NCBI GenBank assembly: GCA_029933005.1
Contig: JAOZOY010000020.1
Coordinates: 9,402-42,561, forward strand
DNA: 33,160 nt
DNA from: Deltaproteobacteria bacterium
GTDB taxonomy: Bacteria > Desulfobacterota > Desulfobulbia > Desulfobulbales > SURF-16
Reading direction: 5' to 3'
Positions 7,172 through 14,382 of this stretch are shown here, piece after piece (position 1 is the stretch's first letter; each line of letters begins with the position of its first letter). The position numbers and the translations under genes are program-made. The notes below the pieces were generated by a model. The model made no database searches. It was given only the letters and a program-made list of their open reading frames with translations, and had not been told where the DNA came from.

Positions 7172-9157
7172 TCATAATTCCATTTCCAGAGTCAAAACGC
7201 ACTTCCTCCGGCTCAACGCCTTCCCGGGCTGCGGCTCCTGGCTGACGACATGTCCGGAGCCATTCACCCGAATCTGCAGATTATAAGGCTGCAGGACTTG
7301 CAAAGCCTTGCGAAGACTATAACCACGTAAATCCGGCATGCGTCTGCTCCGCGCATCCTCGTCCTGTCCGGACACCACCGTTGAATCCTGAAGCGCCAGC
7401 CATTTCCGATACAACTCCTCCTGGTTCAGGAAAGGAGGTTGATCATCAATTTCCGGGACTGCATGTGACATGACCAGGACTTGTCGGAGAAAATCGTCCA
7501 TGCTGCGACGCAGGGGAGAATAGCCATTCATATTAATATAGGCATCATCCAGAGCCAGAAAAAGAGTCAGGCGCGGATGAGATAATGGCGCCATTCCAAG
7601 AAGCGTGGCTTGTTTAATAAACCGATTTGCCTGTTCCGCTCCTTCCGCCTCTTCATCCTCCACTGCCGGCCTGTCCTCCATCTGTTCCGAAAGAGGAGGC
7701 ACCAGTAGAGACTCGGCAAAAAAAATTGTACTGCCCGGCGGGCTTCGATCCTCAAGAAAACGAATAAACTGCTTGCTCATCTCCCCTTTAAACTCGCCCA
7801 GGGATTCATTCGTCTCATGTTCCGCCTGTTCCAACCCTTCTTCGGTCACCAGGGACAGCAAAAGAGATGGATTAACCTGTTTTCCACCATTGACAAGAGA
7901 TGAAAAAACAGACAGTACGGAAAGACCGGTAGCCGCTTCGTTTTCCCCCAAGAAAACAGGGCCACCGAGACCTTCTTCCCCTTCTTCTTCACCTGAATCC
8001 ATTGTAAAAAGATTCAGGTATCGTCCCCCGACAAATCCCAGTTCTGCTGCAAAGCCTGCCAGTTCGTCAAGGGAGGCTTTGCCCTCTTTCAGTTCAGCAA
8101 GCTCAGGTGAAAGCAGAAATTTATCATCAACAAGCTGCCAGGGAAGAGGATTGCGCTCTTTCCGCCATTTTTTTTTCATGCGGGGAGACAGTGGTTTACC
8201 AGCAAAAACCTCGTCACCCTCTTCCTTTTTCACTCTGCCAAACCGCACAAATGTTGCCAGCTGGAAAAGGCGATTGAGTCCTCCGGGATAAATCGTCTGT
8301 GTCACCATTCGATTTTCAAGGGAATCCGCGCTGGACTGCCAAAACCGGTTCGGATCGAAGGCGGGCAGGTTGGCCAGGGCCAGAATCTCGCCATTTTCCA
8401 CATCCATAACAGCAGCCATCCCCTGCTTAGCCCCTGTTTCCCGCAGCAACTTCTCTATTTTTCCTTCCAACAGGTTCTGTATCCTGAGATCCAGGGAAAG
8501 GACAAGATGGGCGGACAGGCCGGAATCCGGTTTGGAGGCTGCCTCCTTGATGGACATACTGTTTCTTAACAGTGAATCGTAATATAACTCCATGCCGGCC
8601 AGGCCCTGTTCATCCTTGACAAAACCAAGAACATGAGCAGCACTGTTTCCATTGGGATAAAATCTTTCATTTTCCTTGACAAAATAGACACCCGGCAAAT
8701 TCATCCCGGCTATTTTTTCGACAAGTGAGGGGGCGACATGCCGACCAAGCCATATATAACTTCTTTCAGCCTTCAAGTCCGCATACAACTCATCTTCATC
8801 AAGATCTAGAACAGAAGACAGACGCTTTACACTTTCCCTGATATTTTCCAGTTCCAGCGGCCTGGCATAAATCGAGATCTGTTGAAAACTGACGGCCAGT
8901 GCCCGAAAATTCCTGTCATAAATATTTTTCCTCGCCTCAGAGGATTCAGACACGGGAGAAGAATTGCTTTTCTCCTTTTGCGTACCGTCGAAAACATGAC
9001 AAACTGGAGGCCATGTCTTCCACAAAATCAGCAACAGAAGGATCAACGCCGGAAACAAAATCAATAAGACTATTTTCCAATTTTTTTTCCTTTTTTCCTT
9101 TGCCTGATTCAGCTTGGCATAATAAGAACCTGGCCGCTGGTATCCATTTATTGCCAT
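7172..9157 (-). CDS. ftsI: FtsI/PBP3-like division protein lacking transpeptidase active-site motifs
   Basis: By position (ftsL-ftsI-murE) and architecture this is the septal class B penicillin-binding protein. It is 661 aa: a basic cytoplasmic N-terminus, one membrane segment (about residues 29-46), a PBP dimerisation domain starting at NIYDRNFRALA, a transpeptidase-like domain from about residue 240, and a C-terminal PASTA domain (RMPDLRGYSLRKAL to the end), as in deltaproteobacterial FtsI. The catalytic S-x-x-K is absent: where Y-x-P-G-S-T-F-K is expected the sequence reads YPGGLNRLFQ, so Ser is Gly (residue 293) and Lys is Arg (residue 296). The S-x-N motif aligns with S-P-E, and the K-T-G-T region (S-T-I-F-F-A-E) has no match. 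The frame is open and the flanking fold is kept, including GMAPLSHPRLTLFLALDD. This looks like a maintained pseudoenzyme and not a decaying gene. The protein should neither cross-link peptides nor bind beta-lactams. Confidence 0.9.
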   Translation of the reverse strand: MAINGYQRPGSYYAKLNQAKEKRKKNWKIVLLILFPALILLLLILWKTWPPVCHVFDGTQKEKSNSSPVSESSEARKNIYDRNFRALAVSFQQISIYARPLELENIRESVKRLSSVLDLDEDELYADLKAERSYIWLGRHVAPSLVEKIAGMNLPGVYFVKENERFYPNGNSAAHVLGFVKDEQGLAGMELYYDSLLRNSMSIKEAASKPDSGLSAHLVLSLDLRIQNLLEGKIEKLLRETGAKQGMAAVMDVENGEILALANLPAFDPNRFWQSSADSLENRMVTQTIYPGGLNRLFQLATFVRFGRVKKEEGDEVFAGKPLSPRMKKKWRKERNPLPWQLVDDKFLLSPELAELKEGKASLDELAGFAAELGFVGGRYLNLFTMDSGEEEGEEGLGGPVFLGENEAATGLSVLSVFSSLVNGGKQVNPSLLLSLVTEEGLEQAEHETNESLGEFKGEMSKQFIRFLEDRSPPGSTIFFAESLLVPPLSEQMEDRPAVEDEEAEGAEQANRFIKQATLLGMAPLSHPRLTLFLALDDAYINMNGYSPLRRSMDDFLRQVLVMSHAVPEIDDQPPFLNQEELYRKWLALQDSTVVSGQDEDARSRRMPDLRGYSLRKALQVLQPYNLQIRVNGSGHVVSQEPQPGKALSRRKCVLTLEMEL

Positions 9158-9182
9158 TTCAACTATTTTTCATCATTCAGCA

Positions 9183-9545
9183 TCAAAAATGAGGTCCGAT
9201 GAGCTGCCCTGCCGAAGGAGAATAAAGACCTGACTGCAGGGATGCTCTTACTTCAATACGCTCTCTGGCCATAAGCTCTTTTTTCCCCTGCACAAGTCCG
9301 CTGTTTTCATTCCGCGCCTGCGCCAGATGGACCTGCCTTGCGCCAAGATCCCGGAGTCCGTCACGAATCATGGAACCGAACCAGAGACTACCGAGCATGG
9401 CAAAAATAACGCCTCCGGCGGCAACAAAACCCACTCCTTTCCAGAACAAACCTCGTCCAGCCGAAACTCGATATTTTCTTGAACAAACATTCTGCCTTAC
9501 GCCTGCCGGACCCGCATATCGGGGTGAATAATTCCTGATCATCAT
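9183..9545 (-). CDS. ftsL: FtsL-like divisome protein
   Basis: FtsL is a small bitopic protein that links FtsQ/FtsB to FtsWI. This 120-aa product has a basic cytoplasmic N-terminus, one membrane segment (GVGFVAAGGVIFAMLGSLWF), then a predicted helix with heptad-like spacing (RDLGARQVHLAQARNENSGL). FtsL is poorly conserved, so the call rests mainly on topology and on the position between rsmH and ftsI. I set the start at the first ATG of an ATGATG pair because AGAGAGGA lies just upstream; a longer frame to 9578 would overlap rsmH. The last 20 residues are rich in Gly, Ser and Pro. Confidence 0.82.
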   Translation of the reverse strand: MMIRNYSPRYAGPAGVRQNVCSRKYRVSAGRGLFWKGVGFVAAGGVIFAMLGSLWFGSMIRDGLRDLGARQVHLAQARNENSGLVQGKKELMARERIEVRASLQSGLYSPSAGQLIGPHF

Positions 9546-9558
9546 TCCGTCCTCTCTT

Positions 9559-10443
9559 TTAGCTATGCCTGAAGGCAACTCTTAATCTGGCGCTCCGGGA
9601 TCTGGGATTGATGCGTATCTCATCAGCACCAGGAGTAACGACCTTTCTTGTCAAAACCTGTAAATTCGCATTATCCCGAAAAGCACGTTTGACAAGCCGA
9701 TCCTCAAGTGAATGAAAACTGATAATGCAGACCCTTCCCCGGGGCAGCAGAATATCCGCAACATCAGCCAGGATCTTTTCCAGATTCTCTAATTCCCTGT
9801 TTACAGCAATACGCAGGGCCTGAAAAACCCTGGTTGCGACATGAATCTTTTTAGGATGAAAACGCTTAGGAACTGCCCGGGCCACAAGATCTGCCAGTTG
9901 ATCAGTTGTGACGATTTTCCCCTGCCGCCGCTCTTGCACAACATAGGCGGCAATGCGCCTTGCCTGCCTTTCTCCACCGTAATAATAAAAAAGATCGGCC
10001 AACTCCGCTTCAGCCTCCCCATTAAGCAAATCCGCCGCCGTAATCCCGGCCCGGTCATCCATGCGCATATCCAGAAACCCTTTCTCCCTGAAACTGAATC
10101 CGCGCTCCGGCCTGTCAAGCTGCAAAGACGAGAGGCCAAGATCCAGGAGCAGCCCGTTCACCCCCTCGATGCCCTGTTCCCCCAGGACATCCTTTACCCG
10201 GACAAAATTACTCCGGACAAAAGTGACTCGTGAGCCAAAGGGGGCAAGGTTGACGCGGGCCAGCTCAATGGCATCCCTATCCCAGTCAAAGCCGATGACC
10301 CGGCCGGAGGGGCTGCTTTTTTTTAAAATTATGGCGGAATGCCCCCCCATTCCCAGATTTGCGTCAACATAGATCCCGCCATCAACCGGCACCAGCCAAT
10401 GAATGACTTCTTCCAGCAGAACAGGGAGATGAATCTCCTCCAT
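9559..10443 (-). CDS. rsmH: RsmH (MraW), 16S rRNA m4C1402 methyltransferase
   Basis: RsmH methylates N4 of C1402 in 16S rRNA with S-adenosylmethionine. The 294-aa protein starts MEEIHLPVLLEEVIHWL and shows the SAM-binding YVDANLGMGGHS, G-F-D-W-D-R-D-A, and the family signature LLLDLGLSSLQLDRPERGFS with L-D-M-R-M-D. Near the C-terminus ISFHSLEDRLVKRAF is diagnostic. The start is one of two adjacent ATGs (10446 or 10443); AGGAGG lies 6 nt before the second, so I prefer that one. A longer TTG-initiated frame would overlap the mraZ stop. Function is secure and the exact first codon is uncertain by a few residues. Confidence 0.97.
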   Translation of the reverse strand: MEEIHLPVLLEEVIHWLVPVDGGIYVDANLGMGGHSAIILKKSSPSGRVIGFDWDRDAIELARVNLAPFGSRVTFVRSNFVRVKDVLGEQGIEGVNGLLLDLGLSSLQLDRPERGFSFREKGFLDMRMDDRAGITAADLLNGEAEAELADLFYYYGGERQARRIAAYVVQERRQGKIVTTDQLADLVARAVPKRFHPKKIHVATRVFQALRIAVNRELENLEKILADVADILLPRGRVCIISFHSLEDRLVKRAFRDNANLQVLTRKVVTPGADEIRINPRSRSARLRVAFRHS

Positions 10444-10469
10444 CATCTCCCTCCTAGAGCCTATCTCTT

Positions 10470-10949
10470 TCAATACATACCGAGATCATTAAAAGTCTGA
10501 TCATAAACCGTGTAATCTTCAGCACTGGGTATACTTTCACTTTCCCACGTCTCCCAGTCCCAGATCTCAAAAAAATCCAGCATGCCGTTCATGACAACTT
10601 TTTTCTTGATATTAAGCTGAGTGCGCAGTTGAGCCGGCAAAAGAATACGGCCGTTTTTATCGATATGACCTTCATTAATTCCACCGATAAGATAACGAAC
10701 CATTCTGACAATGTGAGGCGGTTTATTTTCCATTTCCAAAAGCGCTGTTTCCCTTTTTTCCCACTCTTGGAAAGGGTAAACCCGGATACAATTATGCCAT
10801 GGCGGGGTGATCATCAGACGCTCGTCATAATGACGCAACAGGACATCGCGGAACCTGGCCGGCACATTCAGCCTGCCCTTGGCATCCAAGCTATGATCAG
10901 ACCGGCCCCGAAAACGACTTGCGGAAGACTTGACAGTTGACTGACTCAA
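10470..10949 (-). CDS. mraZ: MraZ, transcriptional regulator of the dcw operon
   Basis: MraZ is an AbrB-fold DNA-binding protein that represses its own operon in several bacteria. This protein of about 159 aa has the two repeated D-x-x-G-R domains: DAKGRLNVPARFRD in the N-terminal half and DKNGRILLPAQLR in the C-terminal half. It continues about 30 residues past the second domain, as in other long MraZ proteins. The usual start would be just before FRGRSDHSL, but no ATG is there. I suggest TTG at 10949 with GGGAG 8 nt upstream; GTG codons further up (to 10988) are alternatives but would lie inside the operator repeats. As first gene of the operon, just after a promoter with MraZ-type repeats, it is probably autoregulated. 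Confidence 0.95.
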   Translation of the reverse strand: MSQSTVKSSASRFRGRSDHSLDAKGRLNVPARFRDVLLRHYDERLMITPPWHNCIRVYPFQEWEKRETALLEMENKPPHIVRMVRYLIGGINEGHIDKNGRILLPAQLRTQLNIKKKVVMNGMLDFFEIWDWETWESESIPSAEDYTVYDQTFNDLGMY

Positions 10950-10953
10950 AACT

Positions 10954-10991
10954 ACACTCCCCGACACGTTATGACACTTTATAACCACTTT
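10954..10991 (-). promoter_or_regulatory. Probable MraZ operator (AAAGTG-type direct repeats)
   Basis: On the dcw coding strand four related units lie in direct repeat: AAAGTGG (10985-10991), AAAGTGT (10974-10980), AACGTGT (10964-10970) and GGAGTGT (10954-10960). Three spacings are 10 or 11 bp, one helical turn, so the units lie on one DNA face. Tandem GTG-containing boxes just upstream of mraZ are the known kind of MraZ target. Binding is inferred, not shown. Confidence 0.65.
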
Positions 10992-11007
10992 ACACCACCG
11001 TATATAT

Positions 11008-11037
11008 TTTATAGTGAAATTAAAGGTAAAGTGTCAA
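11008..11037 (-). promoter_or_regulatory. Sigma70-type promoter for the dcw operon
   Basis: On the minus strand a perfect -35 box TTGACA (complement of 11032-11037) is followed after 18 nt by TATAAA (complement of 11008-11013). Transcription would start near 11,000, placing the MraZ-type repeats at and just after the start site, which suits repression. Confidence 0.7.
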
Positions 11038-11093
11038 GTAAAAAACAAAATTTAAGCTATCTTGTTATTTTCATTAAAGATATAGGCATATCT

Positions 11094-11195
11094 TTTCAAA
11101 CTACACTCTATAGTGTGTGTAAAAAAAGTGACAGGTACCACATGTGGTGTTTAGATAAAAAAACCACAAAGAAAAAATATTTTTTTCTTTGTGGT
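11094..11195. other. Palindrome-rich AT segment with a perfect 15-bp hairpin
   Basis: This segment between the divergent dcw and secreted-protein operons holds three symmetric elements. ACACTCTATAGTGT lies near 11104-11117. ACCACATGTGGT (11137-11148) is a perfect 12-bp palindrome. A hairpin has perfect 15-nt arms (11163-11177 and 11181-11195) and a 3-nt loop. The hairpin stem ends in an A/T run on both strands and could act as a weak bidirectional terminator, but no gene runs into it from either side, which makes a regulatory role as likely. I see no convincing coding sequence in 11,040-11,480. Confidence 0.6.
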
Positions 11196-11240
11196 GCGAA
11201 GTGGGCAGACTAAAATCGCCTATTTCATACCAAATCAGTC

Positions 11241-11384
11241 GTAACCGTTCACCGGGGTCTACAAGATTACGAAAACCACGATCTGTAATCGTTTACCAGT
11301 GCCACAGATTCGGAGTCTCGTTCCTCGCTTACCAGTTCATTTGAGCTTTGGGGCGCTATATAGCAGGTAACGCTTACCTCCGGC
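11241..11384. repeat. Intergenic repeat, copy 1
   Basis: Three near-palindromic units of the form GTAA-N4-TTACC occur here: GTAACCGTTCACC at 11241, GTAATCGTTTACC at 11285 and GTAACGCTTACC at 11366. Between the second and third a pair of inverted elements reads AGTGCCACAGATTCG and CTTTGGGGCGCT. Parts resemble sequences near 22,698-22,839 (shared TCTGTAA-x-x-GTTT and AGTGCC-x-CA) and near 25,095-25,199 (shared GTAACC-x-x-TCAC-GGGGT), so I take it as one copy of a diverged dispersed element. It has no coding potential that I can see. Confidence 0.55.
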
Positions 11385-11479
11385 GAAAAACATGTCGGAA
11401 TGACGGTTTAGCAGGTGTGTCTGTAGAAAATGTCGCTGTAGTATTAAGTTGAATTCTCACGGTCGATCCTTTATATTTC

Positions 11480-11509
11480 TTGACAATCAGGCATGCTCAT
11501 TCACAATAA
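11480..11509 (+). promoter_or_regulatory. Candidate promoter for the secreted-protein operon
   Basis: A perfect TTGACA (11480-11485) is followed after 17-18 nt by an imperfect -10 (ACAATA or CAATAA). It is the only good -35 in the 100 bp before the first gene, and would leave a 5' leader of about 60 nt. The weak -10 keeps this tentative. Confidence 0.45.
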
Positions 11510-11576
11510 GAATATCTCGTCTTCTTTTTTTCTAACTACTTCACTCAACCTGTCATTCAACCAGGAGGTCTTTCCC

Positions 11577-12833
11577 ATGCACAGACTGCTTCCTTTCATC
11601 CTGATCTTTTTCATCTCTATTTCCAATGCCTGGGCTCAGGGCCAGGAAACCGGCAGTGCGAGCAAAAGTTTTTTCGATAAATTCATGGAAACAGCCGGGC
11701 AGGTATTTGAAGAACATGCCGGAGATGTCTTTGACGAATGGCTCGGCACCTACAAAGGAAAAATCACCTCTGTCCAGCTTGTCCAGCGCCGTGGCAATGC
11801 CCTGATTCTTGATGTCAGTTATGAGGACATCAAGCGCTCCGACGGTGTCTATATTGAAGGCGACGTCCTATCAGGCGGCATGCCGCTGAACGGTTTTACA
11901 AACGATCTCATTCCGATTTCAGGACGAAAGGGCGTGATGAGGCTGACAATTCAGCGCTCGTCTGCTGCCGGTCAGATGGATGAATGGGGCCTGATAGCGG
12001 ATCCCCAGGAGTTGGATGCACTTAATTCCGATCAGATACAGTTATCCTTGGTCAGGGAAACCAATAAAGACCGCCCCTTTGGCAGTCTGACATATAATCT
12101 CCAGAAAAAATGGACGGACAGCAGCGAACCCGAACTTCCTCCCAAGACCCAGGATCAGACTGATGTGGTGGAGCTTGCCGAAGGCGAAACCATGGAAGAA
12201 TCCGGCGGCAAGGCTTCCGGAGGAACAACCATGAAACCATTTATTCCCACAGGTATGGTTCTGGCTCCGATCAAAACGGCAACTCCCACTGTTAGAAATA
12301 CAATACCCACACGCACCATGGCGCATGTTTCAGCCGCCACAACCAGCTTTAATTTTTACAAAACAGCTGCCAATGCAGACTGGAAGGATTCCCGTCATGG
12401 AAAATTAACTTTTGGAGTAAAGCATCAAGTTTCCCAGGGATTTGTGAGAACAAGAGATAAAGGCTCTCTCAGTACGGGCAACTCTGTTATTGAGATGCTG
12501 GAAACTCAACCTCCAAAATCAGCCAATAGCTGGATTGAGGGACGTTTCCCGGCAATGACCCTTGGCAGCAACGTCCATTTCAAGGCAGTTGCAGGATTTC
12601 TGAAAGGCGCCACACAGTCGGACGGAGCGCATTTCAGAGTCATTGTCGATGACGGCTCCCGTAAAACCTCGCTTATCAAACGCAAAATACGGGTCAATCG
12701 CTATATCAACCTGGATGGAGACCTCTCCCGCTGGGCAGGGAAAAAAATCAATATTATCCTGCGGGTAGACAGCGGTTCCAACAGCATTCATGATTACGCG
12801 GTATGGGTAAAACCCCGTTTAACCACGAAATAA
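11577..12833 (+). CDS. Exported two-domain protein with a carbohydrate-binding-like C-terminal domain
   Basis: A 418-aa protein, first gene of the probable secreted-protein operon. The start is fixed by AGGAGG (11563-11568) 8 nt before the ATG; the product then begins with a Sec signal peptide ending at about A-W-A-Q. Residues 25-180 form a beta-rich domain with no match I recognise. Residues 180-260 are rich in Glu, Gly, Pro and Thr and look like a linker. The last 150 residues read like a jelly-roll module: VAGFLKGATQSDGAHFRVIVDD, LDGDLSRWAGKKINIILRVD and D-Y-A-V-W-V-K-P follow the pattern of NPCBM-type carbohydrate-binding domains (extended field G-x-x-F-x-V-x-V-D, then L-x-x-x-A-G-K-x-I, then a D-x-x-x-W end). 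It has no catalytic motif and no cysteine cluster. It may bind a glycan or another envelope polymer; that is inference. Confidence 0.85.
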   Translation: MHRLLPFILIFFISISNAWAQGQETGSASKSFFDKFMETAGQVFEEHAGDVFDEWLGTYKGKITSVQLVQRRGNALILDVSYEDIKRSDGVYIEGDVLSGGMPLNGFTNDLIPISGRKGVMRLTIQRSSAAGQMDEWGLIADPQELDALNSDQIQLSLVRETNKDRPFGSLTYNLQKKWTDSSEPELPPKTQDQTDVVELAEGETMEESGGKASGGTTMKPFIPTGMVLAPIKTATPTVRNTIPTRTMAHVSAATTSFNFYKTAANADWKDSRHGKLTFGVKHQVSQGFVRTRDKGSLSTGNSVIEMLETQPPKSANSWIEGRFPAMTLGSNVHFKAVAGFLKGATQSDGAHFRVIVDDGSRKTSLIKRKIRVNRYINLDGDLSRWAGKKINIILRVDSGSNSIHDYAVWVKPRLTTK

Positions 12834-12873
12834 ATTTCAACTCAGGTGGTTCTTTTTTTGCCGAGGTTTTTTT

Positions 12874-14382
12874 ATGACAATGCGTCTTTTTTTATTTTTT
12901 CTCCTCTTAGTGCTGTCCAGCCCTCCGGCCCAGGCGGGCCAATCCGTATTGATGGATAGCGCCGTGATGCAGCGAAAAATGTCTTCAACAATTTCAGCCC
13001 AGCAGGACAGGCCGTTAAAAATTGACAAGCCGCTCATCCTCAAACCGGCTATAATTCGCACCTTCATCCCCCTGCATAAAATCCAACCCGACAAACTGGT
13101 CAAACCCGAGGGGCCTGTCATCATGCCAAGCCTGGATCTGGGTGACTGCATCACCAACAGTGATCTGCTCGACGATCTGAGCCAGGCCTGCGGCTGGAAT
13201 CCTTACATGATTTTTCAAGACAAGGCCGCGGGGCACGTCTTCTACTACCTGCCCCGGGAATTTCTCCTGCTCCGGAGCGATAACGGCTATGGACTCAGCG
13301 TCCAGTACAACACCCGGGCCGAGCCCGGACAACCGTCCGTCATGCTCACCGCCGAACTCCAGGCGCCCCATCGCAGCGGAGACGTGCAGCTGCTCAAGGC
13401 CATCATGCGGGAAGCCCTCGACCTTAAATCAAGTGACCCCCTGGAGTTGAAATCTCTCAAGGGAATCGGCGCCAGGGCTGACATGGAAGCCCTGGGCGCC
13501 GGGCTTTCCCTGCCGGCCGATCGAATCCACCTCACGACCCCGGGCGATTTCAAGCAATCATTCCGCCTCACTCTCTCCCTGACCCAGGAAGAAGTGGAAG
13601 AAATTCTGGCCCAGATTGCCAGGGAAGGTCTGGCCGGCACTCTGTACGTCAAAATCGGCGATGACGCGGTTCCCGTACCCATCCGTATCCGCTATGAACA
13701 TTTCAGCGGCAAACAGGTCGATGGTTTTGACCAATGGCTCAAAAACAGACCAACGGAAAAAATCAAAAACCTCACTGACTTCCCATTACAACTCGAATCC
13801 ATTAATGGCTACAGGATCAAAGGCGGCCACTTGGAACGTGTGGCAAAACAGCTCAAACAGACCAAGCCGATTCCTCCCGGCGGCAGCCGCTCCTTTAAAT
13901 TACCTCCGATGAAGCGGATCCTGGGCAATAATGTCGTTGTGGCCTGGCTGGGAACCTCACTTGACTCGGGATGCGCCTCATGTCTGCAAAAAATTGATCA
14001 GCAGGTAAGAAAAGGCGTGGCCCTGGCCCAGGGCAGCCGGATCAAAATTGAGGCGATTCCCACCGTCTTTGCCGAATTCGGCATCTACAAAATTGTTGTT
14101 CGTATCCGCTCCCCCTTTTTTATAGCCGGTGGAAAAACCGTCCAGGAGCGGGAAATCGAACTTACTGAAGAAACCAACGAAAGTGAAGAACTGGCCCTGT
14201 TCATACCCGGCGACCGGGGCAGCGATGCTCTCCTCTACCGCTACCAGATGAAGCTTGTCATGGAGTCGGGCGAATCCGTTCAGGAGACCGGCTGGCATGA
14301 TGGCCGTCGGTTGAGCCAGTTTTTCGGCAGCTCTCATCTTGAGAACCTGCTGCCTGATCAGGATGAGAGATTCATTGAATGA
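12874..14382 (+). CDS. Exported protein, diverged member of the Y-Y-L-P paralogous family
   Basis: A 502-aa protein with a signal peptide (MTMRLFLFFLLLVL to A-Q-A-G). After about 90 residues rich in Lys, Pro and Ile comes H-V-F-Y-Y-L-P (about residue 121), matching N-V-Y-Y-Y-L-P in three later genes. Next comes a beta-rich stretch and a segment (KQSFRLTLSLTQEEVEEIL) in the place where the paralogues have the G-A-x-L-L-x-x-S element. Near residue 366 there is a C-A-S-C pair, which could be redox-active or disulphide-forming in the periplasm. The C-terminal 110 residues are again beta-rich. A GAGG about 7 nt before the ATG serves as ribosome binding site. The gene overlaps the next by 4 bp (ATGA), so the two are probably coupled. 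I do not recognise a named family. Confidence 0.85.
   Translation: MTMRLFLFFLLLVLSSPPAQAGQSVLMDSAVMQRKMSSTISAQQDRPLKIDKPLILKPAIIRTFIPLHKIQPDKLVKPEGPVIMPSLDLGDCITNSDLLDDLSQACGWNPYMIFQDKAAGHVFYYLPREFLLLRSDNGYGLSVQYNTRAEPGQPSVMLTAELQAPHRSGDVQLLKAIMREALDLKSSDPLELKSLKGIGARADMEALGAGLSLPADRIHLTTPGDFKQSFRLTLSLTQEEVEEILAQIAREGLAGTLYVKIGDDAVPVPIRIRYEHFSGKQVDGFDQWLKNRPTEKIKNLTDFPLQLESINGYRIKGGHLERVAKQLKQTKPIPPGGSRSFKLPPMKRILGNNVVVAWLGTSLDSGCASCLQKIDQQVRKGVALAQGSRIKIEAIPTVFAEFGIYKIVVRIRSPFFIAGGKTVQEREIELTEETNESEELALFIPGDRGSDALLYRYQMKLVMESGESVQETGWHDGRRLSQFFGSSHLENLLPDQDERFIE

Noticed and set aside
7605-8291. 228-codon plus-strand frame inside ftsI
   Set aside because: It is Ser/Pro/Arg-rich shadow coding opposite a real gene, with no motif; the minus-strand protein has clear membrane, dimerisation and PASTA domains.
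10971-11213. 80-codon plus-strand frame upstream of the secreted-protein operon
   Set aside because: It starts inside the dcw promoter/operator region, is AT-driven, has no ribosome binding site, and spans the palindromes and the hairpin.
11241-11384. Attachment site or phage-related direct repeats
   Set aside because: No integrase, tRNA or phage gene lies nearby, and the repeated units are short, imperfect and self-complementary.
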